From NCBI GenBank assembly GCA_030427965.1, contig JAUICD010000017.1, positions 1 to 58,540 of the forward strand: a stretch of DNA of 58,540 nucleotides. The letters are read 5' to 3'. Under the pieces are notes generated by a model. It worked only from the letters and a program-made list of their open reading frames with translations, did not search any database and had not been told where the DNA came from. Positions 44,034 through 53,165 of the stretch are shown one piece after another. The DNA is from Bdellovibrionia bacterium (GTDB taxonomy: Bacteria; Bdellovibrionota; Bdellovibrionia; Bdellovibrionales; JAUICD01). The first letter of the stretch is position 1. The number at the start of each line of letters is the position of its first letter. A program made the position numbers and the translations under genes.

Positions 44034-45827
44034 ATGAAACGTATTTTAATTTTTATAATTTTGTTTTCTTTTCAGTTTGCTTTGAGTGCAGAGTTGCCGA
44101 AGAACTTAAAATGGGAAACAAACGACAGTGATCCTACGTACGCAGATCCCAACGCAAAGCCAGGAGGAACGCTTCGTAAGTTCGTGCTCACGTTTCCTAT
44201 GACAGTTAGAACAGTTGGTCCCGATTCCAATAATAGTTTTAGAAATAATATTTTGGACAACACTTGGGCGCTTGTTGGAACACATCCTAACACAAGAAAT
44301 ACAATTCCGCTTTTGGCAACTCATTGGTCCGTTGGTAAAGACATGAAATCGATGTATTTCAAGATCAACCCACAGGCCAAGTGGTCAGACGGTAAGCCTA
44401 TTACGGCCGATGACTTTGTGTTTGCTTTGGAGTTTATGAGGTCCAAGAACATCAATGCTCCTTGGTACAATGATTTTTACTCCACAGAGATCTCAAAAGT
44501 TGAAAAATATGACACTCATACCATTGGTGTTTTTTCTCCTAAGAAAAAACCTCGTGAGCAACTCATTCTTTATCTTGGTATAGCACCTCGTCCAAAACAC
44601 TTTTACGGAGGTAAAGTGCCAAAGAATTACACTCGTGCCTTCAACTGGAAGCCTGAGCCAACAACTGGCCCCTATTACCTAAAAACGGTAAAAAAGGGAA
44701 AGAGCATGACTCTTGTTAAGATCAAAGATTGGTGGGCAAAGGATATGCGTTTTATAAAGGGACGATTTAATCCAGATAAAATTATCATTAAGGTGATTCG
44801 AAACAACCAAGTGGCTTTTGAACACTTTAAAAAAGGCAATTTAGATACCTACAATTTACTTTCTTCAGAAAACTGGTTTCAAAAAGGAGACGGGAAAGAG
44901 TACAGAAAAGGGTACATTGAGAAGACAAGCTTTTATACAGATAGTCCTCGTTCCAATCGTGGCTTTTATATGAATTCAGACTACGAACTATTTAAAACCA
45001 AACCTCTTCGAGAGGCTTTTTCACATGCATTGGATATTGATCTTGCAATCAAAAAAGTCTTTCGTTCTGATGTTGCAAGACTTGAGCATATTTACACTGG
45101 GTATGGTGACTATGAAAATAAGAGCATCAAAGCTCGGCGCTTTGATATCGGTAAAGTGAAATCCATTATGGCCAAAGAGGGTTGGACTCGTGGAGGAGAT
45201 GGTATTTGGAAGAAGGGAAATAAAAGATTCTCAGTTAAACTGACGTATGGTTACCCAGCATACACGGATTACTTAGCTTTTATCAAAGAGCAAGCTAAGA
45301 AAGCAGGTGTCGAGATCGAATTGGATCTTCTTGATGGCGCAACTTCGTTTAAGAAAATCCAAGAAAAAAAGCATCAGGTGAGTTTCTCGGCTTGGGGTGT
45401 GAAGATGCTACCATCTCCTTGGGAATCCTATCACTCTGATAATGCTCATAAAACTCAAACGAACAATATTTCAAATACAGACGACAAAGAACTCGATGCT
45501 TTAATTGATAAATATAGAAAGTCAGTGGATAGAAAGGAGATGGTTCAATTGAGTCGGAAAATTGCACAAAAAGTCCATGACTACGCAGCATTTGTACCTG
45601 CTCATTACTTTCCATTTGTTCGCGGAGCTCATTGGAGATGGGTCCGTTTCCCTAAAAAAGCTGGAACCAACCTTTCAATCCAAGAATTTGATGATGTCAC
45701 ACATGCAGAATATGGTGGGCTTATGTGGATTGATGAAGATCTTAAGAAAGAGACATTGGCTGCAAAAAAATCAGGGAAAACCTTTCCCCCTGTTGTGCGG
45801 ATCGATAAAGCCAATATGAGGAAATAA
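44034..45827 (+). CDS. yejA: Periplasmic peptide-binding protein (SBP family 5, YejA-like)
   Basis: 597 residues. Signal peptide MKRILIFIILFSFQFALSA, no lipobox, so a soluble periplasmic receptor. Family 5 features: WSVGKDMKSMYFKINPQAKWSDGKPITADDFVFAL (~98-133), PLREAFSHALDIDLAIKKVF (~324-343), and a C-terminal lobe with KIAQKVHDYAAFVPAHY. Its start (YADPNAKPGGTLR) resembles YejA. It is the third gene, between permeases and ATPases, nine bases after the YejE-like gene. Confidence 0.88.
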   Translation: MKRILIFIILFSFQFALSAELPKNLKWETNDSDPTYADPNAKPGGTLRKFVLTFPMTVRTVGPDSNNSFRNNILDNTWALVGTHPNTRNTIPLLATHWSVGKDMKSMYFKINPQAKWSDGKPITADDFVFALEFMRSKNINAPWYNDFYSTEISKVEKYDTHTIGVFSPKKKPREQLILYLGIAPRPKHFYGGKVPKNYTRAFNWKPEPTTGPYYLKTVKKGKSMTLVKIKDWWAKDMRFIKGRFNPDKIIIKVIRNNQVAFEHFKKGNLDTYNLLSSENWFQKGDGKEYRKGYIEKTSFYTDSPRSNRGFYMNSDYELFKTKPLREAFSHALDIDLAIKKVFRSDVARLEHIYTGYGDYENKSIKARRFDIGKVKSIMAKEGWTRGGDGIWKKGNKRFSVKLTYGYPAYTDYLAFIKEQAKKAGVEIELDLLDGATSFKKIQEKKHQVSFSAWGVKMLPSPWESYHSDNAHKTQTNNISNTDDKELDALIDKYRKSVDRKEMVQLSRKIAQKVHDYAAFVPAHYFPFVRGAHWRWVRFPKKAGTNLSIQEFDDVTHAEYGGLMWIDEDLKKETLAAKKSGKTFPPVVRIDKANMRK

Positions 45828-45828
45828 T

Positions 45829-46821
45829 TTGACGTCATTACTGGAAGTAAAAAATCTCAAAGTGTCTTTTGAAACCGAACAGGGTCGTGTGACTGCAGTT
45901 GATGATGTGAGTTTTTCTCTTGAAAAAGGGAAGACACTCGGAATTGTCGGTGAGTCCGGGTGTGGAAAAAGTGTGACAGCGATGTCTATTTTACGCCTTC
46001 TTCCAAAACCAGCAGGAAATATCGACAATGGAGAGATTCTTTTTAATGGAAAGAATATTCGAGATCTTTCTATCCATGACATGTTTCAAATTCGTGGGCG
46101 TAAGATTTCAATGATTTTTCAAGAACCCATGACAGCCCTTAACCCTGTTAAATCTGTTGGAAAGCAGATTATGGAGGTCTACGAACTCCATTTCCCTGAA
46201 ATGTCTAAGGAAGACAGAAAAAGATCTGCCATTGAAACATTTGAAATGGTCGGCATTCCTGCTCCAGATCGAAGACTTAGGGAGTATCCACATCAATTGT
46301 CGGGTGGTTTACGTCAACGTGTGATGATTGCAATCGCCCTTGCCTGCAAACCCGATATTCTGATTGCAGATGAGCCGACAACAGCCTTGGATGTTACGAT
46401 TCAAGCTCAAATTTTAGATTTAATTAAAGATCTGCAAAAAGAAATTGGAATGGGAGTGATTTTTATCACCCATGACTTGGGAGTTGTTGCACAAGTTTGC
46501 GATGAAATTGTTGTTATGTATGCTGGGCGAATTGCAGAACGCGCCAATGTTTTTGATCTGTTCAAATCTCCACAACACCCTTATACGCACGGACTTCTTG
46601 GGTCGATACCTCGTTTGGAGTTAGCTCCAAAAACAAAGCTTCAAACTATTGAAGGGATGGTCCCGAGTCTTTTTGATATGCCGCAAGGCTGTCGATTTCA
46701 GAATCGCTGTGAATTTGTCCAAGAAGTATGTAAGTCCAAAATTCCACCTCTTGAAGCCTTTCAGGGAAGTCACCTTGTGTCTTGCCTAAGAAGCAAAGAG
46801 ATTGAGTGGAGTGACAGATGA
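45829..46821 (+). CDS. Peptide ABC transporter ATPase (OppD/DppD-like)
   Basis: 330 residues. Walker A GESGCGKSV (~44-52), signature LSGGLRQRV (~160-168; Leu in place of Q at the fifth place), Walker B DILIADEP, switch His in THDLGV. C-terminal OPP region with Cys-rich CRFQNRCEFVQEVC, which in relatives can bind an Fe-S cluster or zinc. TTG start with AGGA six bases upstream, one base after the receptor gene stop. Works as a heterodimer with the next ATPase. Confidence 0.9.
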   Translation: MTSLLEVKNLKVSFETEQGRVTAVDDVSFSLEKGKTLGIVGESGCGKSVTAMSILRLLPKPAGNIDNGEILFNGKNIRDLSIHDMFQIRGRKISMIFQEPMTALNPVKSVGKQIMEVYELHFPEMSKEDRKRSAIETFEMVGIPAPDRRLREYPHQLSGGLRQRVMIAIALACKPDILIADEPTTALDVTIQAQILDLIKDLQKEIGMGVIFITHDLGVVAQVCDEIVVMYAGRIAERANVFDLFKSPQHPYTHGLLGSIPRLELAPKTKLQTIEGMVPSLFDMPQGCRFQNRCEFVQEVCKSKIPPLEAFQGSHLVSCLRSKEIEWSDR

Positions 46822-47801
46822 GCGATTCACTTCTTGAAGTTCGAGGACTCACCAAGCATTACCCTATTTACGGTGGGATTTTGATGAAACAGGTGGCAAA
46901 GGTATATGCAGCCTCTCAGGTGACATTTTCTCTCAAGAAAGGAGAGACTTTAGGACTTGTGGGTGAATCGGGGTGTGGCAAGAGCACTGTGGGACGTACG
47001 CTTTTAAAACTCTATCGTCCCACTGGGGGACAAATCTTTTTTGAAGGCAAGGAGATCACAGATCTCTCTGAAAAGGAAATGCGTCCCCTTCGACAAGATA
47101 TGCAAATTATCTTTCAAGATCCCTTTGAGTCTTTGAATTCGCGACATACAGTAGGGAAAATTTTAGAAGAACCATTTCTTGTCCACAAAGTCGGAACGCC
47201 TCAAGAAAGAGAGAAAAGAATTGTTGAGCTACTGGATAGGGTTGGGCTTCCTGAGAGAGCCAGACATAAATACCCCCACGAATTTTCAGGTGGACAGCGA
47301 CAACGCATTGGAATTGCACGAGCCATTGCTTTACGGCCAAAACTGATCATCTGTGATGAACCTGTTTCAGCACTAGACGTCTCAATTCAGTCTCAGATTG
47401 TGAACCTATTGCTTGAATTACAAAAAGAAATGAATATGTCTTATCTTTTTATTGCTCATGATTTGAGTGTTGTAAAACATGTGAGTGATCGTGTGGCTGT
47501 GATGTATCTTGGAAAGATTGTAGAGCTTACAACAGCTGAGCGTATTTATGAAAAAGCCATGCACCCTTACACGAAATCTCTTTTATCCGCAATTCCAGTT
47601 CCTGACCCAACAAAGCGTGCAGAAATCCAGGCCTTGAAAGGTGAGGTCCCATCGCCAAGAAACCCTCCTTCAGGTTGTCACTTTCATACGAGGTGTCCAT
47701 TTGCCAAAGACGTTTGCAGAACGAAAGTCCCAGAATTTAAAGAAGAAGCAACGGAACATTTCTCGGCTTGTCACTTTTCACAAGAACTTAAAGATCAGTA
47801 G
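46818..47801 (+). CDS. Peptide ABC transporter ATPase (OppF/DppF-like)
   Basis: 327 residues. Walker A GESGCGKST, Q-loop IIFQDPFESLNSRHT, signature FSGGQRQRIGIARA, Walker B LIICDEPVSALD, switch AHDLSVV, and C-terminal Cys motif CHFHTRCPFAKDVC. ATGA overlap with the partner ATPase. In E. coli YejF both ATPase halves are fused in one protein; here they are two genes. Confidence 0.9.
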   Translation: MSDSLLEVRGLTKHYPIYGGILMKQVAKVYAASQVTFSLKKGETLGLVGESGCGKSTVGRTLLKLYRPTGGQIFFEGKEITDLSEKEMRPLRQDMQIIFQDPFESLNSRHTVGKILEEPFLVHKVGTPQEREKRIVELLDRVGLPERARHKYPHEFSGGQRQRIGIARAIALRPKLIICDEPVSALDVSIQSQIVNLLLELQKEMNMSYLFIAHDLSVVKHVSDRVAVMYLGKIVELTTAERIYEKAMHPYTKSLLSAIPVPDPTKRAEIQALKGEVPSPRNPPSGCHFHTRCPFAKDVCRTKVPEFKEEATEHFSACHFSQELKDQ

Positions 47802-47804
47802 AGT

Positions 47805-48380
47805 ATGTGGAAGACTGCTTGCTTTATAATTTACGTACTTGTTTTTACAAACCAGGCAAAGGCAGAGCTTCACATTTATTTGAAGAATGTAGATCAATTG
47901 AAGGCCATAGTAGAAGAGTTGAAAACTCAAAATGACTTTGCACCTATTCAGAGTATTCACATTGAGTACAAAGCTGAGCCATCGGATATGGTATTTTTTT
48001 CTGCAAGTATCAAAAAAAGCACTCTACTTGGAAGTCGAGACAACCGAAGTTACATATTGAGTTATGCCCCTCAAATTTTTCAGAGAAAACTTTCGTTGGG
48101 AGCTGCTAAAGGAGTTCTTGCTCATGAACTGGCTCACTTCTTAGATTACTCAAATCGAAATTTCTTTCAAATGATTTGGCTTGCTGTTGAAGCACAAGTC
48201 ACAGATCACCGAGAGTACGAAAGAGAAATAGATCGTGTTGTTGTATCTGAACTCAATATGGGAGAGGAGTTGATTCAATTTAGAGAGTGGCTTTATAGGC
48301 AACTTACGCCACGGCAAGTTGAAATAAAGAAAACTGTGTATTTGACTCCAAGAGAAATCAAAATACTTAAGAAAGAATGA
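47805..48380 (+). CDS. Small secreted HExxH putative metallopeptidase
   Basis: 191 residues with a signal peptide (CFIIYVLVFTNQAKA). A zinc-peptidase motif LAHELAHFLDY is at ~105-115 and a downstream acidic motif EYEREIDRVVVSEL (~142-155) resembles the third-ligand Glu (E-x-E-x-D) of M48-like gluzincins. There is no transmembrane helix beyond the signal. It starts three bases after the OppF-like stop, so it belongs to the transporter transcript and may act on peptides or proteins in the periplasm. No named family recognised. Confidence 0.68.
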   Translation: MWKTACFIIYVLVFTNQAKAELHIYLKNVDQLKAIVEELKTQNDFAPIQSIHIEYKAEPSDMVFFSASIKKSTLLGSRDNRSYILSYAPQIFQRKLSLGAAKGVLAHELAHFLDYSNRNFFQMIWLAVEAQVTDHREYEREIDRVVVSELNMGEELIQFREWLYRQLTPRQVEIKKTVYLTPREIKILKKE

Positions 48381-48390
48381 GAATATGTCT

Positions 48391-48454
48391 TCAAGCATTG
48401 ATTTTTTTAAGAGCCTTTCAGTTGTTTTTTTGTAATATCAAAATCAATACTTGA
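48391..48454. terminator. Long dyad with T-runs between convergent genes
   Basis: Arms 48391-48405 and 48440-48454 are complementary at 14/15 positions (TCAAGCATTGATTTT). The loop holds two T7 runs. Placed between the convergent genes ending at 48380 and 48456, it is a plausible terminator for the plus-strand transcript, although the T-run is in the loop and not after the stem. Confidence 0.4.
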
Positions 48455-48455
48455 T

Positions 48456-48947
48456 TCAGAGGTATTCACAGGATTTCGAGCAATCCAGTTCAAAATTTAC
48501 CTGACAGGCATGAAACTGCAATAACTTGCCTCTTTCAATTTGCTTAGACCACTTAGGGTTTTCAGCTTGAAGTCTGTGTTGATCACTGAAACTTTGGTTG
48601 AGCTCTTTAAGCTCTTCTAGAACTTGAGAGGTGTTTTGGCAGGCATCGCGCCGTATTTGGTTGGTTCGAAGTGAGTTGGAGCTACACAAAGAGTCTTTCA
48701 TCAAGTTTTTTGCCCAAGTTCCAGTTCTTTCGGCAATATGAGAGAGCCTTCTTTCCAGTTTTAGATTTTTCTGAATAGCACTTGCCCGATCTTCAATCTC
48801 TTGAAGTCTGGAGCAATTGAGGTTGATTTGCCCAACAAAGGCATTTGCAGAGTTTCTTTGGGTCCACCCCAAATCTTCCCACGGAACTATGAGCTCCAAA
48901 GTGAACATGAGAAGAGTTGAAATAAAAAACAAGACTAGAGACTTCAT
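48456..48947 (-). CDS. Small secreted/anchored helical protein, unknown
   Basis: 163 residues from the ATG at 48947; the frame opens at a GTG at 49040 overlapping phoU, but the internal ATG gives a clean hydrophobic N-terminus (MKSLVLFFISTLLMFTLELIVPW). The rest is helical with coiled-coil character and six or seven Cys (NCSRL, LCSSN, ACQNTS, ACQVNFELDCSKSCEYL), suggesting disulfides in the periplasm. It follows phoU with a 67-base gap and could be a tail gene of the Pho operon. No family recognised. Confidence 0.6.
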   Translation of the reverse strand: MKSLVLFFISTLLMFTLELIVPWEDLGWTQRNSANAFVGQINLNCSRLQEIEDRASAIQKNLKLERRLSHIAERTGTWAKNLMKDSLCSSNSLRTNQIRRDACQNTSQVLEELKELNQSFSDQHRLQAENPKWSKQIERGKLLQFHACQVNFELDCSKSCEYL

Positions 48948-49014
48948 ACCTCTTCTTAAATATGCAAAATTCTTTCCTAAGGAAGAGAAGGGAGAGGGGG
49001 GTGGGAGTTGAATT

Positions 49015-49698
49015 TTAGCTAGAGGTTGAAGTTTTTTCACCTAAATCGCCGAAGTGGCGTACTATCTTCCCATCAATAAGGTAAATGACGTCCTCTGCGA
49101 TATTGGTTGCATAGTCGGCGATTCGCTCTAGATTTCTTGATATTGAGAGACAGTGAATCATGACATCTACTTTGCTTGGATCTTTTTGAATCCCAGAGTT
49201 GATAGCTTTATAGGTGTCACGGTGTAGATCATCAACTTGATTGTCCATGCGACAGACATCTTCAGCCTTTTTGGAGTCAAATTCAATAATAGAATCCAGT
49301 GCCATTTTTAGCATTGTTCGAGTGGTTTTTGCCATAGCTTCAAAATCAAATGGCAATGAGACATCTTTGTTTTCAGCCAGGGTTTTTGCACGTTGAGCGA
49401 TATTAACACTTAGATCTGCAATTCGCTCAAGGTCATTGTTGATTTTTAAGACACTCACTAAAAATCTCAAATCTGTTGCTACGGGCTGGTAGAGCGCAAG
49501 AATTTTTAGACAATCCTCTTCAATCTCCACTTCAAGCATATCAATTTTGTGATCCTGCTCGATCACTTGTTTAGCAAGTTTTGGATCTCTTGTGCTAACT
49601 GCGCGAATGGCTTTTGTGACACTGTCTTCAGCAAGTCCACCAAGCTCAAGGAGTGATTTTTTTAAATCTTCTATTTCATTCATTAAGTGTTTTGACAT
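49015..49698 (-). CDS. phoU: Phosphate signalling/transport regulator PhoU
   Basis: 227-residue helical protein bridging the Pst transporter and PhoR, keeping the Pho response off when phosphate is plentiful. Two three-helix bundle repeats carry the metal-binding motifs: D-x-K-I-D-M-L-E region (~50) and NNDLERIADLSVNIAQRA (~85-102), then again ISRNLERIADYATNIAEDV (~195). The ATG at 49698 is preferred; the frame opens at a TTG inside the pstB stop. Last gene of the pst block. Confidence 0.95.
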   Translation of the reverse strand: MSKHLMNEIEDLKKSLLELGGLAEDSVTKAIRAVSTRDPKLAKQVIEQDHKIDMLEVEIEEDCLKILALYQPVATDLRFLVSVLKINNDLERIADLSVNIAQRAKTLAENKDVSLPFDFEAMAKTTRTMLKMALDSIIEFDSKKAEDVCRMDNQVDDLHRDTYKAINSGIQKDPSKVDVMIHCLSISRNLERIADYATNIAEDVIYLIDGKIVRHFGDLGEKTSTSS

Positions 49699-49699
49699 A

Positions 49700-50458
49700 T
49701 TATCCAAATCTTCCCGTAATGTAGTCTTCTGTTCGTTTTTCAGTTGGTTTTGTAAAAAGAGATTCAGTGAGTCCGGTTTCTATAAGTTCGCCCTCATAAA
49801 AGAAGTGCGTCACATCTGAAATTCGAGACGCTTGCTGCATGTTGTGTGTGACAATTGCAATGGTGTATTCATCTCTGAGAGTTGTGATGAGCTCTTCAAT
49901 TTTGGATGTGGCACGTGGATCAAGTGCGGAGCAGGGCTCATCCATAAGAATGACTTCTGGGTTCATGGCAATAGTTCGGGCAATGCAGAGTCTTTGTTGT
50001 TGGCCGCCAGAAAGAGCTAGGGCTGAACTATGCAGGCGATCCTTTACTTCATCCCAAAGAGCAGCCTTTTTTAAACTATCTTCTACTAAAAAGTCAGGCT
50101 CATATTTAAGTCCATTCACTTTAGGTCCCCAGATAATATTTTTGTAAATAGATTTAGGAAATGGGTTGGGCCTTTGAAAAACCATTCCGACCTTTCGTCG
50201 AAGATCCACTGGGTCTAACTTCTTGTTATAGATGTCTTGTCCGTTGATAAGAATTTTTCCTTCATGTCGAAGAACCTCGATAAAATCATTCATCCGATTT
50301 AACATTCGAAGAACAGTACTTTTCCCACATCCAGATGGACCGATAATTGCGCTGACTCGGTTCTTGAAAAGTTTCATTGAAACTGAATTTACGGCTTTCT
50401 TCTCTCCATACCAGATGGAAAGATTTTGAGTTTCAATGATAGGTTGATTGGAAGTCAT
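49700..50458 (-). CDS. pstB: Phosphate ABC transporter ATPase
   Basis: 252 residues. Walker [10 protein letters not shown] (~37-45), Q-loop [16 protein letters not shown] typical of PstB, signature [13 protein letters not shown], Walker [13 protein letters not shown], switch His in THNMQQA. Two bases separate it from pstA and its stop overlaps the start region of phoU. Energises phosphate import through PstC-PstA. Confidence 0.96.
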   Translation of the reverse strand: MTSNQPIIETQNLSIWYGEKKAVNSVSMKLFKNRVSAIIGPSGCGKSTVLRMLNRMNDFIEVLRHEGKILINGQDIYNKKLDPVDLRRKVGMVFQRPNPFPKSIYKNIIWGPKVNGLKYEPDFLVEDSLKKAALWDEVKDRLHSSALALSGGQQQRLCIARTIAMNPEVILMDEPCSALDPRATSKIEELITTLRDEYTIAIVTHNMQQASRISDVTHFFYEGELIETGLTESLFTKPTEKRTEDYITGRFG

Positions 50459-50460
50459 TT

Positions 50461-51306
50461 TTAAGAAGTCCTTGTTTTTTGGCTCTTGTTTCGAATAATC
50501 ACGGCTAACAAGTTCATAGATAGTAGTACAGTTAGTAACACAACAATCCCCGCCGCAGCAAGACCATGAAACTCAACTTGTGGGCGAGCTGCCCAATTGT
50601 AGATTTGAACTGGAAGAACTGTATATGGATCGGAGATGGACTCTGGAGTGAAGGCCACATAACCAAGTGCTCCTGTAATGATAAGAGGAGCTGTTTCTCC
50701 CACTGACCTAGAGATTGCTAAGATAATACCTGTCATAATGCCAGGGAGGGCTGAGGGGAGAACTTGGAAAATCACAACCTGCCACTTTCTTGCACCCATG
50801 GCATAGGCGGCTTCTCGAAGAGAATTCGGCACGGACTTTAAAGCTCCTTCGGAGGCGATGATAATAATTGGAACAATCAAGAGTGCAAGAGTTAAGCTTC
50901 CTGAAAGAATACTTCTTTCAAACCCAAAAAATCTGACAAAGATAGCAAGTCCAAGTAGGCCATAAATAATAGAAGGCATTCCAGCAAGGTTTGCAATATT
51001 GATTCGAACCCATTCCATGATTCGGTTTTTTGGCGCGTACTCTTGCAAATAGACAGCTGTCGCAACTCCAATAGGTACGGCAAAAAATGCTGTAAGTGAT
51101 ATGACCCAAAGTGTTCCAAAGAGTGCTGACTTGATTCCAGCTTTATGAGGTTTGCGAGATGGAAAACGATCTAGGAACTCAAAACTGATCCACTCAATTC
51201 CTTCCATTACGACATGTGTGAGGAGTACTGCAAGTATAACAACAGTTAGTGTTGTCATAAAAAAACATAGCCCATGAAAAAGTTTTTGTTTTCTTTGTCT
51301 TGTCAT
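50461..51306 (-). CDS. pstA: Phosphate ABC transporter permease PstA
   Basis: 281 residues from the ATG at 51306, which overlaps the pstC stop as ATGA; the longer upstream frame (to 51402) has no support. Six hydrophobic helices; [28 protein letters not shown] and the EAA-like loop [22 protein letters not shown] are typical of PstA. Forms the channel with PstC. Confidence 0.94.
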   Translation of the reverse strand: MTRQRKQKLFHGLCFFMTTLTVVILAVLLTHVVMEGIEWISFEFLDRFPSRKPHKAGIKSALFGTLWVISLTAFFAVPIGVATAVYLQEYAPKNRIMEWVRINIANLAGMPSIIYGLLGLAIFVRFFGFERSILSGSLTLALLIVPIIIIASEGALKSVPNSLREAAYAMGARKWQVVIFQVLPSALPGIMTGIILAISRSVGETAPLIITGALGYVAFTPESISDPYTVLPVQIYNWAARPQVEFHGLAAAGIVVLLTVLLSMNLLAVIIRNKSQKTRTS

Positions 51307-52199
51307 GAAGAAAGCCCCACAGGCATACGTTTCATGAGTTTTGCTCCAAAGATATTCAAAGTTAAGGTCATAAGAAATAGAAGTGTTCCTACGGCAAAGC
51401 AAGTTTGATACTCAATTCCACCAGCAGGAGTGTCACCTAATGAAACCTGAACAATATATGCTGTCATTGTCTGAATGCTTTCAAGTGGGTTAACAAATAG
51501 CTTTGGAGTGGCTCCGGCTGCGAGTGTGACAGCCATGGTTTCACCTATAGCGCGAGAAACTGCCAATATAAGAGCTGCGCCAATACGCACTCCGGAAGCA
51601 GGAATAAGGATTCGAGTGACCATTTCATACTTTGTTGCTCCAACGGCGTAGCCACCCTCTCTTAAAGAATTTGGAATAGCTTTGAAGGCATCATCACAAA
51701 GTGAAGAGATCATAGGTAAAATCATGATTCCAACCACAACAGCTCCGCTTAGGGCGTTGAAAATTTCTGTTGTGGGAAAGACAGCTTTCAGAGTGGGTGT
51801 TACAAAACTTAAGGCAAAAAATCCGTACACCACTGTTGGGACGCCAGCAAGGACTTCAATAATGGGCTTTAGCACCTCACGTAGCCTTTTGGGTGAATAC
51901 TCGGATAGGTATACGGCAACCAATAATCCGGCTGGAAGGGCTATTAGGACTGATCCAAATACAATAAAAAGTGTTCCTGCTACCAGTGGTAAAACACCAA
52001 ATCTTTTTGGCTCAAGTAGTGGTTCCCACCTTGTGCCAAAAAGAAAGTCAGAAAGAGAAACCTCTGTAAAAAAAGAAATACTCTCTTTACCAAGAAGAGC
52101 AATAACGCTTGCAGAAGTCAGTACGGAAACTGCAACGCAAATAAGTAAAATACACTCAAAGCTCCGATCAATGAACTTTGAGGTTGAGTCATTCTTCAT
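51303..52199 (-). CDS. pstC: Phosphate ABC transporter permease PstC
   Basis: 298 residues with six hydrophobic helices. PstC features: FLFGTRWEP, GVLPLVAGTLFIVFGSVLIALPAG, IEVLAGVPTVVYGFFAL and the EAA-like loop LREGGYAVGATKYEM. Its ATG directly follows the pstS stop with no spacer. Coupled to pstA by ATGA. Confidence 0.95.
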   Translation of the reverse strand: MKNDSTSKFIDRSFECILLICVAVSVLTSASVIALLGKESISFFTEVSLSDFLFGTRWEPLLEPKRFGVLPLVAGTLFIVFGSVLIALPAGLLVAVYLSEYSPKRLREVLKPIIEVLAGVPTVVYGFFALSFVTPTLKAVFPTTEIFNALSGAVVVGIMILPMISSLCDDAFKAIPNSLREGGYAVGATKYEMVTRILIPASGVRIGAALILAVSRAIGETMAVTLAAGATPKLFVNPLESIQTMTAYIVQVSLGDTPAGGIEYQTCFAVGTLLFLMTLTLNIFGAKLMKRMPVGLSS

Positions 52200-53114
52200 C
52201 TATTTCACTTTCAAAAGTTCTTTGTGTGATGCTAAGTATTTTTCTTTTGGCAAAGGCACATAACCTACTTCTGAAACCAGTGATGCTGCTTTTTCAATAT
52301 AAAACTCTACAAATCGCATCACTTCAGGTTTTCTTAAAGAGGCTTTATTTACGTATATAAAAATAGGTCGAGAAAGTGGAGTGTAGATTCCATTATTGAT
52401 GTTTTTTTCTGATGGAAGAACTGGTTTAGCTGACCCTGTTTTGATTGGAATGGCCTTGAGCTTATTTTTGTTTTCTTTATAGTAGGCATATCCAAAATAC
52501 CCAAGAGCGAATTTATTTCCACTGACTCCCTGTACAAGCATATTGTCGTCTTCACTCATACTGTAGTCCGACCTGCTATTGCCGCTTTTACCATTTATGG
52601 CTTCAGAAAAATAGTCAAATGTTCCACTATCAGTTCCTGGTCCAAAAAGTTTAATTTCTTCTGCTGGCCAACTGGCTCGGATATCTTTCCACATTTTGAC
52701 TTTGCTTCCTGATTTCCAAATTTTGTTCAATTCTTGAGGCGTTAGGTAGTCTACAAATGTGTTGGCCTTATTGACCACAACAGAAATTCCATCATAGGCA
52801 ACTGCGATTTCAAGATACTCGATCTTATTTTTTTGAGAAAGAACCATCTCTTTATCTTTGATTGGGCGAGAGGCATCGTTGATATCTGTTTCGCCTTTGG
52901 TGAATTTTTTAAAACCACCACCAGTTCCGGATACGCCGACTGTGACTCGTACTCGTGGAGCGACAGTTCGAAATTCTTCTGCAACAGCTTCTGTAACTGG
53001 AAAAACTGTGCTTGAGCCATCGATTTTTACGGTTCCACTGAGTTTTGCAGCATTTGCAGAGGCTGGTGTTATAAGGCCCAATATCATAACAAAAGTTGCA
53101 ACAATAGATCCCAT
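52200..53114 (-). CDS. pstS: Periplasmic phosphate-binding protein
   Basis: 304 residues. Signal peptide [22 protein letters not shown], no lipobox. Phosphate-binding motifs: [18 protein letters not shown] (~32-49), [13 protein letters not shown] (~59-71), [13 protein letters not shown] (~150-162). This is the PstS/SphX-like branch common outside enterics. AGGAG eight bases before the ATG. A 51-base gap from phoR holds a small hairpin that may let pstS be expressed apart from phoR. Confidence 0.95.
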   Translation of the reverse strand: MGSIVATFVMILGLITPASANAAKLSGTVKIDGSSTVFPVTEAVAEEFRTVAPRVRVTVGVSGTGGGFKKFTKGETDINDASRPIKDKEMVLSQKNKIEYLEIAVAYDGISVVVNKANTFVDYLTPQELNKIWKSGSKVKMWKDIRASWPAEEIKLFGPGTDSGTFDYFSEAINGKSGNSRSDYSMSEDDNMLVQGVSGNKFALGYFGYAYYKENKNKLKAIPIKTGSAKPVLPSEKNINNGIYTPLSRPIFIYVNKASLRKPEVMRFVEFYIEKAASLVSEVGYVPLPKEKYLASHKELLKVK

Positions 53115-53151
53115 GAATTTTCTCCTTTGAGTTTGATGTAACTATTAAGTA

Positions 53152-53164
53152 CCGCAGAGTGCGG
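53152..53164 (-). promoter_or_regulatory. phoR-pstS intercistronic hairpin
   Basis: CCGCA-CTC-TGCGG on the minus strand just after the phoR stop, without a U-tract. Might stabilise the 3' end or 5' end of processed transcripts. No Pho-box repeat is recognisable in the gap. Confidence 0.35.
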
Positions 53165-53165
53165 C

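Noticed and set aside
51307..51402. N-terminal extension of PstA
   Set aside because: Overlaps pstC by 100 bases; the ATGA overlap at 51303-51306 gives the normal PstA N-terminus.
53115..53165. Pho box upstream of pstS
   Set aside because: No pair of CTGTCA-like 7-mers at 4-base spacing is visible on either strand here or in the 97 bases upstream of phoB.
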